A stretch of 64,000 nucleotides of DNA from contig NC_021505.1 of the NCBI RefSeq assembly GCF_000412675.1, forward strand, positions 2,164,501 to 2,228,500. The letters are read 5' to 3'. The position numbers were made by a program, and so were the translations under genes. Shown here in pieces: positions 20,545 to 29,319 of this stretch. The stretch's first letter is position 1; each line of letters starts with the position of its first letter. Source of the stretch: Pseudomonas putida NBRC 14164. Lineage in GTDB: Bacteria > Pseudomonadota > Gammaproteobacteria > Pseudomonadales > Pseudomonadaceae. The notes beneath the pieces were generated by a model. The model ran no database searches, was not told where the DNA came from, and saw only the letters and a program-made list of their open reading frames with translations.

Positions 20545-22926
20545 ATGAAATTCAGTGAACAGTGGCTGCGCGGTTGGGTAAACCCGCAAGTCTCCCGTGA
20601 CGAACTGGTCGCCCGCCTGTCCATGGCCGGCCTCGAAGTCGACAGCGTTACCCCCGCTGCCGGCCAGTTCAGCGGCATTGTCGTGGGCGAAATCCTCGCC
20701 ACCGAACAACACCCGGACGCCGACAAGCTGCGCGTATGCCAGGTGACCAACGGCCAGGAAACCTTCCAGGTCGTGTGCGGCGCGCCTAACGCCCGCCCAG
20801 GCATCAAGGTCCCGTTCGCGATGATCGGTGCCGAGCTGTCTGGCGACTTCAAGATCAAAAAGGCCAAGCTGCGCGGCGTCGAGTCCTTCGGCATGCTGTG
20901 CTCGGCGGCCGAGCTGGAAATCAGCGAAGAGAACGACGGCCTGCTGGAACTGGCGGCTGATGCCCCGGTTGGCGAAAACATTCGCACCTACCTGAGCCTG
21001 GACGACGCCAGCATCGAAATCGGCCTGACGCCGAACCGCGGTGACTGCCTGTCCATCGCCGGCCTGGCCCGTGACGTCAGCGCCCTGTACGACACCCCGG
21101 TCACCCGCCCGGTGGTGCCTGCCGTAGCGCCTGCCCACGACGAAGTGCGCCCGGTCGAAGTCAGCGCCCCGGCGGCCTGCCCACGCTACCTGGGCCGCGT
21201 TATCCGTAACGTCGACCTGAGCAAGCCGACCCCACTGTGGATGGTCGAACGCCTGCGCCGCAGCGACGTGCGCAGCATCGACGCCGCCGTCGACATCACC
21301 AACTACGTGATGCTCGAACTCGGCCAGCCGATGCACGCCTTCGACCTGGCAGAAATCAACGGCGGCATCCGCGTACGCATGGCCGAAGAGGGCGAAAAGC
21401 TCGTCCTGCTCGACGGCCAGGAAGTTGCCCTGCGCGCCGACACCCTGGTCATCGCCGACCACACCCGCGCCCTGGCCATCGCCGGCGTGATGGGTGGCGA
21501 GCACAGCGGTGTGAACACCGAAAAAACCCGCGACCTGTTCCTGGAAAGCGCCTTCTTCGAGCCGATTTCCGTCGCCGGTAAAGCCCGTTCCTACGGCTTG
21601 CACACCGATGCCTCGCACCGCTACGAGCGCGGCGTCGACTCGCAGCTGGCCCGCGAAGCCATCGAGCGCGCCACCCAGCTGCTGCTGGACATCGTCGGCG
21701 GCGAAGCCGGGCCGGTGGTCGAAGCTGTCAGCGAACAGCACCTGCCGCAAGTGGCCCCAGTTACCCTGCGCGCCGAACGCATCACCCAGATGCTCGGCAT
21801 GGAAATGGACCCAGCCCAGGTCGAGCAACTGCTCAACGCCCTGGAACTGACCACGACCCGTGATGGGGAAGGGCAGTGGACCGTAACCGTCCCAAGCCAC
21901 CGCTTCGACATCAGCCTGGAAGTGGACCTGATCGAAGAGCTGGCCCGCCTGTACGGCTACAACAACCTGCCGGTTCGCTACCCGCAAGCCCGCCTGGCCC
22001 CACAGGGCAAGCCGGAAACCCGCGGTGACCTGCCAACCCTGCGCCGCCTGCTGGTTGCCCGCGGCTACCAGGAAGCCATCACCTACAGCTTCATCGACCC
22101 GAAACTGTTCGAACTGTTCAGCCCGGGCGTAGAGCCGCTGTTGCTGGCCAACCCCATCTCCAACGACATGGCCGCCATGCGTGCATCCCTGTGGCCGGGC
22201 CTGGTCAAGGCACTGCAGCACAACCTGAACCGCCAGCAAGACCGCGTGCGCCTGTTCGAAAGCGGCCTGCGCTTCGTCGGCCAGCTGGGTGACCTGCAGC
22301 AACAGCCTATGATCGCCGGCGTCATCACCGGTAGCCGCCTGCCAGAAGGCTGGGCCAACGGCCGCGACGGCGTCGACTTCTTCGACGTCAAAGCCGACGT
22401 GGAAGCCCTGCTGGGCTACTCCGGCGCCCTGAGCGACTTCACCTTCAGCGCCGGCAAACACCCAGCCCTGCACCCAGGCCAGACCGCCGCCATCGAGCGC
22501 GACGGCAAACTGGTCGGCTATCTCGGCGCCATCCACCCAGAGCTGGCCAAAGCCCTGGGCCTGGACCGCCCGGTGTTCCTGTTCGAGCTGGTGCTGGGCG
22601 ACGTGGTCGAAGGCCGCCTGCCGAAATTCAGCGAGCTGTCCAAGTTCCCGGAAACCCGTCGTGACCTGGCTTTGATTGCAGGACGTGATGTAGCTTCTAG
22701 CGCGGTGCTTGAATTAATTCGTGACAATGCAGGCGAATGGCTCACAGACCTCAGGCTGTTTGATGTCTACCAAGGTAAAGGCATTGATCCTGATAGAAAA
22801 AGCCTTGCCGTTGGCTTGACCTGGCAGCATCCATCGCGCACTCTTAACGACGATGAGGTGAACACTACCCTGCAAAACATCCTCACCTCGCTCGAACAAA
22901 GGTTGAACACCACGTTAAGGAAATAA
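20545..22926 (+). CDS. pheT: phenylalanine--tRNA ligase beta subunit
   Basis: Large PheRS subunit of 793 residues, with a tRNA-binding (EMAP-like) domain near the start ([20 protein letters not shown]), B3/B4 with [18 protein letters not shown], an editing domain, B5 and the C-terminal ferredoxin-fold anticodon-binding domain ([16 protein letters not shown], then [20 protein letters not shown]). AGGAGA precedes the ATG. The last 250 bases have lower GC and different codon use than the rest. Confidence 0.98.
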
Positions 22927-22930
22927 CGGC

Positions 22931-23233
22931 ATGGGTGCTCTGACGAAAGCTGAGATGGCCGAAAGGCTGTACGAGGAGCTGGGGCTTAACAAGCGTGAGG
23001 CCAAGGAGCTGGTCGAGCTGTTTTTCGAAGAAATTCGGCACGCACTTGAAGAGAACGAGCAGGTCAAGCTGTCCGGTTTCGGCAACTTCGACCTTCGCGA
23101 CAAACGCCAGCGGCCGGGCCGCAACCCCAAGACAGGGGAAGAGATCCCGATCACTGCACGGCGCGTCGTCACCTTTCGTCCAGGGCAGAAGTTGAAGGCC
23201 CGGGTTGAGGCCTATGCTGGAACCAAGCCATAA
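22931..23233 (+). CDS. ihfA: integration host factor alpha subunit
   Basis: 100-residue DNA-bending protein of the HU/IHF family; with IhfB it kinks DNA in recombination and transcription. It has [39 protein letters not shown] (the arm that inserts at DNA kinks) and [12 protein letters not shown]. It starts five bases after pheT and overlaps the downstream merR gene by 20 bases. Confidence 0.98.
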
Positions 23234-23570
23234 CGACGAACTGCCCCCCATACCGGGCAAACGCTACTTCACCATTGGTGAAGTGAGTGAGTTGTGTGCT
23301 GTAAAGCCACACGTGCTGCGGTATTGGGAGCAGGAGTTCGACCAGCTTAACCCTGTGAAGCGGCGGGGAAACCGGCGGTATTACCAGCGGCAGGATGTGC
23401 TGATGATCCGCCAAATTCGTGCGCTGCTTTATGACCAGGGGTTCACCATTGGCGGGGCTCGATTGAGGCTTTCCAGTGATGAGGCTAAGGATGAATCCAG
23501 CCAGTACAAGCAGCTGATTCGGCAGATGATTGTTGAGTTGGAGGATGTGCTGGTGGTTTTGAAGAAGTGA
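23214..23570 (+). CDS. MerR-family regulator adjacent to ihfA
   Basis: 118-residue winged-helix regulator: [25 protein letters not shown] is the MerR DNA-binding signature, followed by [23 protein letters not shown] and a short helical tail. It lacks the long effector domain of metal- or drug-sensing MerR proteins. The ATG at 23214 lies within the end of ihfA. This neighbour is a constant feature of the pseudomonad ihfA locus; the target is not apparent. Confidence 0.92.
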
Positions 23571-23686
23571 GCTGGGATTTTTCTGATGGGTGGAAATTTT
23601 TTTGAGAAAAAGCTTTCATTTATCAGAGGGTTAGGGTACATTCTTCAACGTTCTCGGCAAGATTGAGAACATGCTTCAAGCCCAGT

Positions 23687-23763
23687 CGGGGCGTAGCGCA
23701 GCCCGGTAGCGCACTTGCATGGGGTGCAAGGGGTCGAGTGTTCGAATCACTCCGTCCCGACCA
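23687..23763 (+). tRNA. tRNA-Pro(GGG)
   Basis: 77 bases folding as a full cloverleaf: acceptor CGGGGCG paired with CGTCCCG, D-arm GCGCAGCCCGGTAGCGC, anticodon stem CTTGC/GCAAG with loop ATGGGGT (anticodon GGG), T-arm GAGTG-TTCGAAT-CACTC and encoded CCA at 23761-23763. It marks the left side of the accessory region. Confidence 0.97.
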
Positions 23764-23780
23764 TTATTGAAACGAAAAAG

Positions 23781-23802
23781 CCACCTACGGGTGGATTTTT
23801 TG
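23781..23802 (+). terminator. terminator after tRNA-Pro
   Basis: CCACC-TACG-GGTGG followed by ATTTTTTG, preceded by an A-run: a compact intrinsic terminator 17 bases after the tRNA. Confidence 0.88.
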
Positions 23803-23866
23803 TTTGTTCAGTAAAAAAGTGCACTACAAGTCTTGCAGCCAGTTTGCCTGTCAAGTGTGCTCTATA

Positions 23867-24048
23867 CGCATTCGGTATTCTCTTTCGGGGTTAGCGTTTG
23901 TCGCCCCCAGTTAGGTACTTGACCGAATGCGGCAGTGGCTCAGGGTCCGCTGCCACGAGCCGGGGGATCTAAACTCCCGTCCGCGTAAACACATTGATAG
24001 GCGGTTGAACGAGCGGCGGACTTCTCAGGTAAGAGATATTCCCGTCTC
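23867..24048. ncRNA. candidate structured RNA or element, unassigned
   Basis: Non-coding stretch with consecutive perfect stems: CGCATTCGGT (23867-23876) with ACCGAATGCG (23922-23931), enclosing GGGG/CCCC; GGCAG (23931-23935) with CTGCC (23950-23954); CGGGGG (23961-23966) with CTCCCG (23974-23979, one G-U); TCCGC (23980-23984) with GCGGA (24016-24020); GAGA (24033-24036) with TCTC (24045-24048). The stems abut one another as in a folded RNA. It lies between the tRNA terminator and the end of the mcrC-like gene. Strand, promoter and family are not known; it could also be a mobile-element end. Confidence 0.4.
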
Positions 24049-24083
24049 CAAACGCACACTGTCCATTTCCCACTGCCGTACAG

Positions 24084-25370
24084 CTAATTCGAGGCCTTTA
24101 TAAAAGGCAGGTGCTGTTCATCTTTCACTAATAAACAATCTGTGTCTAAGTTAAAAGGCAGGATCCTCAGTTGAAGCCGATTTCCGTAATCGAAAATCGG
24201 GAGTTCATTCTGTAATTTTGACCAGTATGGATAAATTAATACTAGTTTGGGTGCGTTTTTGTCATTCCAGTACTTATGTCCGTAGGCAAAAAGCTGATAA
24301 AAATCCGCCTGGCTTACATAATAATTGCTCTCGTGCTTTTGCGAGTCAATACGCTTCCACTTGGTGTCCAGAATCCACCTTTGTGAAGGTAAGTCAATCA
24401 ATATGTCTGGCCTCAGGCAGAACCTACTCTTGCCCTCGTGTTCACACAAGTATCTGTTCCCGGACTGGGTTCTCATTTGAGCTTCGGTCGTGAGTCTACG
24501 ATTTAGCCAATTCTGCACATATCGCTCGAATAGCCGCTCCATCGGGAACAGTAGGCTAATGCCGGAAGTCTTGCCTGCCACCGCCAGAGGCATGTGTTGA
24601 CTCAGAATCAACTCGCACCATGGCTTGATTGGCTTGTAGTGGCTCATCAGCCTATTATCGCTCCAAGCGCCTAAATCTTGAGTGATATTTTGGCTACGAG
24701 GAACGCTAGCTAGAAGTGCCTGCAATTCAATAGCTAGTCGCCAGTTCTGGTCGTTTTTTGTGAGTTTAGCCACTTGCTCCAATGCGAGCTTAAGCAGTCG
24801 GTTCTCGGCACGATCCGGCACAAATATGTAATGGCGAATGGAAAAATTGTGCTGTCGTCCTGGTGGCTGGCGCATTTGTGCGACCACATTTAGCTGGCCT
24901 CGAAGATAACGTTGCTCTTCTTCGATTCGTTGGTAGTCAAAACGTAGGCCGCGCTTCAGCAACAAGTCTAGCTCGTAGAGAAACTGTTCCATTAGCCATT
25001 CACTGAGTGGTGCGTCAAAAGTTTCGACGTTAGCAGCGCCAGCTTTTCGCGGCTTCAACTGGAGCGCGTTTTGAATGAGTTTCCATAACAGCTGGCGACT
25101 TTTTACTACACAGTCGTCCTGCTCATGATGCTTAGGAAGAATCTCTAGACGTGTACCGCACGGGGTCTCCAGCACGCCTACGTATGAGTCCCACTTCAAG
25201 GTGCGGCGATTGGTGAGCTTGAGCAGACTTGTACCGCTACCTTCGGCGCCGCCATTGAAATCGCACAACCAATCGAAAGCGCTTTGGGATACCTGCGCCA
25301 GGTCAAGAGTGGCGTGCACGTCGTCGGTAGTCAGACGTGCATACTCGCGGATCGTTATATTGGTTTTCAC
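24084..25370 (-). CDS. mcrC: McrC-like nuclease subunit of a type IV restriction system
   Basis: 428-residue partner of the McrB-like motor. The C-terminal half holds the PD-(D/E)XK nuclease core: RPDILIDLPSQRWILDTKWK with Asp322 and the Asp335-x-Lys337 pair, preceded by the family segment FPMERLFERYVQNWL (about 275-289). The N-terminal part should form the stalk that binds the McrB ring. Its ATG overlaps the stop of the mcrB-like gene as ATGA. Base composition is clearly more AT-rich than the flanking core genes, a sign of acquisition. Family members cut DNA (or other nucleic acid) bearing modified bases. Confidence 0.88.
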   Translation of the reverse strand: MKTNITIREYARLTTDDVHATLDLAQVSQSAFDWLCDFNGGAEGSGTSLLKLTNRRTLKWDSYVGVLETPCGTRLEILPKHHEQDDCVVKSRQLLWKLIQNALQLKPRKAGAANVETFDAPLSEWLMEQFLYELDLLLKRGLRFDYQRIEEEQRYLRGQLNVVAQMRQPPGRQHNFSIRHYIFVPDRAENRLLKLALEQVAKLTKNDQNWRLAIELQALLASVPRSQNITQDLGAWSDNRLMSHYKPIKPWCELILSQHMPLAVAGKTSGISLLFPMERLFERYVQNWLNRRLTTEAQMRTQSGNRYLCEHEGKSRFCLRPDILIDLPSQRWILDTKWKRIDSQKHESNYYVSQADFYQLFAYGHKYWNDKNAPKLVLIYPYWSKLQNELPIFDYGNRLQLRILPFNLDTDCLLVKDEQHLPFIKASN

Positions 25371-27556
25371 GACTCTTGATTCTGAAGGTGACTCAGCAGA
25401 TTACGGCCGAGGGTACGCGTATTTAGTCTATGACCGGTTTCGCCTTGGATGCTCATACCTATCTGATTTGCCAATTCTCGCAGCGCTGGGTGTGTGGGCT
25501 GTTGCGGACGCCCTTGGTGCAATACTTCGATGGAGCCACTGTTGAGCTCTCGTAAGACGAAGTCACCGGATGAGGCTTCCCGTTTCACGACCTCGAGACT
25601 GGCTGGGATCTGAATGTCGAGGATACGGAGGAAGGCTTCCAGCCGTTGAAATGCCTCTTCGTTAACTTCCCAAGAAAATTCTTCCAGACCTGCACCGACG
25701 TCACTGCCAAACAATTCTTCTACTTGGCTTGGTAGCTTGCGTACAAATTGATCGCAAGGTGATTTGCGATGATCATTCAAAACCCATGCTATACGCTGCC
25801 AATCCTCGAAGAAGTATTCTTGTAGTAGCGGGAACACTTGGTTCCGGAAAATCTCTTCCAGTCGTGAGAGCGAGGCGTCGTTCTGCAATGGTATAAAGTA
25901 GGCATGGCCCAGACGGTGGTCCCGGTCCAGTAGCGCTTCTATCCGCTGATTCATCACGCGCAACAGCTGCCCGATGTGCAGCTGGTTTTCGATCAGAACA
26001 TTATCTAGCAGCTCGGGCTTTGGTGGCATTTCACGGAACGTGAATCGGCGCCGCAGGGCAATATCTAATCCGGCAAGGGAGCGGTCGACGGTATTCATGG
26101 TGCCAATCAAGAACAGGTTGTTTGGGACGCTGAATGACTTTTTTGAATAAGGCAGCACTACCGAGAGCGCTTCATCCGCGCCCGCGCGCTTACTCGGCTC
26201 TATGAGAGTGATAAGTTCGCCGAATATTCGTGACATATTGCCCCGGTTGATTTCATCGATGATCAACACTCGCGCGTCATTGACTCGGGGGCCACCGGTG
26301 GGCTCGAGCAGGCGCTCGACCACGGCCGCAAAAAGATTCTGGTAACCGTTCACGAGATATTTCTCAAGGTCCGACTCGGCTACCCGTTCGAAAACCCGTT
26401 TTTGGCGAATGTCCTCCACCGTTATGCGTCCATCTCGAACGTATGAGAGGAGCTGACGGATAATGCTCAGCGGAAGAGGCAGGCTACCCCCGCTGGGCTT
26501 ATCGAACTCGATTTGCTCGCTACCGACTTTACGCACAACGTAGTTGCCAAATCGTTGGTCTACCTGGAGGGCGAATTCTCCAGCATTAGAAGCTGTACCG
26601 AGCAGTCCTGCGAGCTTTTCCCGATCCAAGGTTGAGCTGCTCATCTCATACAGAGTCATCTGGCTGAACTGGCCGTTGAGCAGTTCGGTGTGAGGCAGGG
26701 AAGGGCTGTATTCACGGAGCCACTTCACTGACCTCATTTGTGAGTAACCCGTATCGAACTCTGCGTGAGGCTTGAATTGGTAGTCGCCGGTGATTTCTGC
26801 GATGGCGCGGAACTTGAAGTTACCATCCGACACCACAATCAGATCACCCATTTTCATGCGCGTGACGAAGGCTGTCACGCTCGTGATGCGATAGTCGTTG
26901 GTTGGGTTGGCAGGAATTATGCCTGCCGAAGCGAAGCGTTGCTGAACCTCTTGGCGGCTAGTACAACCCGTAAAATCGATATCTTCGCCATATCCCAGCA
27001 ACACATATTCGCCTTGCAAACACTCATCGTAAACGTGGGAATCGTCTCCCAGGGTATTTCCAAGGGACATCTTCCATACCCGTCGACCTTTCAGGTCGCT
27101 TGGTGCTTGAGCCTGGTGCGTCACCTTTGCGGCTGCGGCCTCACACATCGACTTGAAGACACCGTCCACGACTTCATAACGCAACTGCTGAGTGCTTTCA
27201 TCGGTGGTTGCGCGTAAGCCTTCTACGAAGTCCTCGTAGCTGAAGCTTTGGTGGAATGTGACGAAGCGCACTCTATCCTGTTGGACGAGTTCATCGAATC
27301 GACGCTTGAGCACAGCGCGGTTTTTCTGGTGCTCCCGAAGCGTCTCAGGATCCAAAATTTCTAGTGCCAGATCGATAGTCGCATAGGTTTTCCCGGTACC
27401 AGGTGGCCCGAAAAGCACTTGGTTCAACGCCACGCCGCGTTCCTTCAATGCAAATGCTCCACTGCCGCTAGATCCATAGGAGATGAAGTTGGACCCTAGC
27501 GTTCTCCAGGTATGTAACCAGACGTCAGGGGTAACCGTCTTGGCGCGCGGCCCCAT
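25367..27556 (-). CDS. mcrB: McrB-like AAA+ GTPase with a large inserted domain
   Basis: 729-residue motor subunit. Walker A GPPGTGKT (50-57), the McrB segment FVTFHQSFSYEDFVEGLR (about 98-115), Walker B LIIDEINRGN (431-440), the McrB GTPase signature NTVDRS (488-493) and ALRRRFTF are all intact. Unlike E. coli McrB, only about 45 residues precede Walker A, so there is no separate N-terminal reader. Instead about 270 residues are inserted between GVFKSMCEAAAAK and Walker B. This insert contains MKMGDLIVVSDGNFKFRAIA followed by EITGDY (about 235-258), which resembles EVE/PUA-type modified-base readers. Start by ATG at 27556; translationally coupled to mcrC. Confidence 0.88.
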   Translation of the reverse strand: MGPRAKTVTPDVWLHTWRTLGSNFISYGSSGSGAFALKERGVALNQVLFGPPGTGKTYATIDLALEILDPETLREHQKNRAVLKRRFDELVQQDRVRFVTFHQSFSYEDFVEGLRATTDESTQQLRYEVVDGVFKSMCEAAAAKVTHQAQAPSDLKGRRVWKMSLGNTLGDDSHVYDECLQGEYVLLGYGEDIDFTGCTSRQEVQQRFASAGIIPANPTNDYRITSVTAFVTRMKMGDLIVVSDGNFKFRAIAEITGDYQFKPHAEFDTGYSQMRSVKWLREYSPSLPHTELLNGQFSQMTLYEMSSSTLDREKLAGLLGTASNAGEFALQVDQRFGNYVVRKVGSEQIEFDKPSGGSLPLPLSIIRQLLSYVRDGRITVEDIRQKRVFERVAESDLEKYLVNGYQNLFAAVVERLLEPTGGPRVNDARVLIIDEINRGNMSRIFGELITLIEPSKRAGADEALSVVLPYSKKSFSVPNNLFLIGTMNTVDRSLAGLDIALRRRFTFREMPPKPELLDNVLIENQLHIGQLLRVMNQRIEALLDRDHRLGHAYFIPLQNDASLSRLEEIFRNQVFPLLQEYFFEDWQRIAWVLNDHRKSPCDQFVRKLPSQVEELFGSDVGAGLEEFSWEVNEEAFQRLEAFLRILDIQIPASLEVVKREASSGDFVLRELNSGSIEVLHQGRPQQPTHPALRELANQIGMSIQGETGHRLNTRTLGRNLLSHLQNQES

Positions 27557-28168
27557 TGCGCTGGTTCGATGAATAGCTGCGCTAATCCTACACTGATAAC
27601 GGTCTTTTCCTACAGAGATGGGCGCACATTCGATGGGGAAGCAGGGGCTTGTGAAGGGTCAACTTTTTGGGCCGTTTTGCTCTCCTATCTGGAGCAGCTT
27701 CTCTGCCGGAAGTGATCAATGGACGGCACAAAAGCCGGCGGCGGTGTTTAGCTCACTCTAGAGGTCGATGTAGGAATAACGCTGGCCGCACGTAGAGTTG
27801 GAGCAGGTGGAGCCTAGCTTGAGGGAGGCGATGCTGAATGTCGTGAGGTGGCGAGTACTTGCCTGGGTATGGCTAGAGGGAATAGCGCCGCGTTGCAATT
27901 CTCAAAAAGCGAGCGGGCTTCATTTCTCAGCCTACCCGAGACTTTGCGTCAATGGAGGTTTTGGTGTCGCACTCAATGGAGTTGAATCTGAGGCCATTTA
28001 GGGGGCGATCGAATCAGGGCAATTAGTCGCTCAGCATTGTGCTTTGCGGAGTGACACTTGTGGCGTTGGAGTTGTTTAAGCGTGGTTGCTCAGAGAGGGT
28101 CAGGTAGTTGGAGCGCCTTCAAAACCTCGGGTCGAGGCAGATCTTGAAGGCATCACGTGAGGGGTAGT
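27557..28168. other. 612-bp stretch without a recognisable gene
   Basis: No frame in this stretch gives a protein-like product with a ribosome site; the longest, about 67 codons near 27798-28001, has no good start signal and no family resemblance. No REP element, IS end or copy of the tRNA-Pro 3' end is visible by eye. It probably represents decayed sequence at the right side of the McrBC insertion. Confidence 0.5.
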
Positions 28169-28432
28169 TCAGCGCATCATTCCCAGCTCTGCATCATCCA
28201 TCAGTGCTTTGGCTAAAGCGCAGAGGTAGTGGGATGCCCAAATCAGCTGTGGCTTATCTTCCATCAAGCCATCCAAGGTCATATCCCGTGCATACCCCAT
28301 CAGCTCCGATGCCTGCTCCCGCGCACTCTGGCAAGGGATACCGGCTTCAATACGAAACAGCGGATGGGTCTGGTTTTCACCCTGATAGAAGGTGGTTTTA
28401 CCGACGGTGAATTTGGTTTCTTCTGTGGACAT
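28169..28432 (-). CDS. DUF3077-type small protein
   Basis: 87 residues: after TTFYQGENQTHPLFRIEAGIPC comes a helical region with EQASELMGYARDM and a late ASHYLCALAKALMDDAELG, the pattern of the DUF3077 family common in Pseudomonas. Function is unknown. GGGGAG lies eight bases before the ATG. It is read in the same direction as the small gene at 28595-28837, with a 162-bp gap holding a REP-like piece, so the two may share a transcript. Confidence 0.78.
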   Translation of the reverse strand: MSTEETKFTVGKTTFYQGENQTHPLFRIEAGIPCQSAREQASELMGYARDMTLDGLMEDKPQLIWASHYLCALAKALMDDAELGMMR

Positions 28433-28469
28433 TGGTCAATCTCCCCGAAATCTCTAGTGCCTGGGCTGG

Positions 28470-28498
28470 CCTCTCGCCGGCAAGCCAGCTCCCACAAG
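28470..28498. repeat. partial REP-like element
   Basis: TCTCGCCGGCAAGCCAGCTC followed by CCACAAGTG: one arm of the GGGAGCTGGCTTGCCGG-type repeat seen also after rbsD, here between two small genes. Confidence 0.5.
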
Positions 28499-28594
28499 TG
28501 CTGCATAGGCTTCAAGATCTGCGACATGGCTCAGATCCATGTGGAGGCTCGGCTTGCAGGCGTTTGGGGGCCTGGGCGACACATCAATTTGGCT

Positions 28595-28837
28595 TCAGTG
28601 CGAAGTCCCAGGCTCAGTAGGCATCTGCACCTGGGCTATTGCGGACTCCAGTAAAGCCCGCAGCGTCTCCAGTTCATGCATCGAGGTCATCATCAAAATC
28701 GATGCTGGCGACTTAGGCTGTAGCAGCATCGCCTGATGCACGACAGTCGTAGCGCAAAGCGCGTAGTCCGAGGCTTCGATGAGGGTGTCTTCGAGGCAGA
28801 GAGTTTTGTGGGGTGGATCTGGAACGATCTTGAGCAT
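28595..28837 (-). CDS. small Pseudomonas hypothetical protein
   Basis: 80 residues starting MLKIVPDPPHKTLCLEDTLI, then two predicted helices (EASDYALCATTVVHQAMLL and HELETLRALLESAIAQVQ). The VPDPP opening and helical body match small proteins often found near DUF3077 genes in pseudomonads (recollection, not searched). GGAG at 28845-28848 gives a 7-base spacing to the ATG. That GGAG lies in one arm of a hairpin at the end of an elaborate leader (28843-29010), which suggests translational control. Function unknown. Confidence 0.7.
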   Translation of the reverse strand: MLKIVPDPPHKTLCLEDTLIEASDYALCATTVVHQAMLLQPKSPASILMMTSMHELETLRALLESAIAQVQMPTEPGTSH

Positions 28838-28842
28838 GGTGA

Positions 28843-29035
28843 AGCTCCAACGTATAGGGAGGAGCTACCACGGCCATGCCGTCAAGCAATGGGTGGTAGC
28901 TGTACGCGGGTTGACGGACCGAGACGTTGGCACTCGGCGCACCACAGGGTGCCCGCACGTACAGCCACCATAAAAGTGTGCACATGAGGACAGCGTCATC
29001 GGTCCGTCAAAACCGGTCGCCGAATTGGCAGCGAC
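28843..29035 (-). promoter_or_regulatory. candidate RNA switch leader with sequestered ribosome site
   Basis: Leader of the 80-residue gene (ATG at 28837). Repeats are given as the + strand reads. SD arm AGCTCC (28843-28848) pairs with GGAGCT (28861-28866). That partner overlaps AGCTACCAC (28863-28871), which pairs with GTGGTAGCT (28893-28901). The latter overlaps TGGTAGCTGTACG (28894-28906), which pairs with CGTACAGCCACCA (28958-28970). Outside this, TTGACGGACCGA (28911-28922) pairs with TCGGTCCGTCAA (28999-29010). Each arm has two exclusive partners. The one mismatch in the 13-bp helix is A-C on the + strand but G-U in the leftward transcript, favouring RNA on the minus strand. GTCGC/GCGAC at 29016-29035 is a further hairpin. 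Confidence 0.6.
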
Positions 29036-29185
29036 GGATCGAGACTAGGGCTGACTATTTCCATGTGCAACGAAAAACAGGCGCGAGGAGTATCTTTGGG
29101 AAATGGCCTACAAGGAAGGGGTTATTTCTGATTTTTCGACCCGTTGCCGTTCCTCAAGACGTCGACAGGAAACATGCGGGCAAAA

Positions 29186-29208
29186 GAAAGCCCGCCGAGG
29201 CGGGCTAA
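29186..29208 (-). terminator. terminator of the small membrane-protein gene
   Basis: AGCCCGCC-GAG-GCGGGCT stem; read leftward it is followed by TTCTTTTG, a T-rich tail. It lies 110 bases beyond the stop of the leftward gene 29320-29499. Confidence 0.6.
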
Positions 29209-29319
29209 GTACTATCACGTAGGGATAGCTTGATACTGCCCAAGCCACTGTGAAAATTGGGTGAAAGAAAAATCCCCAGAATGTGATCAACCAGAAACGT
29301 TAGCGGGGCCTCGCGCCCT

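Noticed and set aside
23867..24048. Cobalamin or glycine riboswitch, or integron attC site, as explanation of the stems
   Set aside because: The core boxes of these elements were looked for by eye (GCCACTG-type, tandem glycine aptamer cores, paired attC ends) and only isolated fragments match.
27798..28001. 67-codon frame in the gap after the McrB-like gene
   Set aside because: No ribosome site, no domain-like pattern and unusual composition; treated as chance.
28927..29208. 93-codon frame on the + strand across the leader region
   Set aside because: It is antisense to the repeat-rich leader and has no plausible start signal.
23760..29300. CRISPR array or integrase in the accessory segment
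   Set aside because: No regularly spaced identical repeats and no recombinase-like frame are visible.
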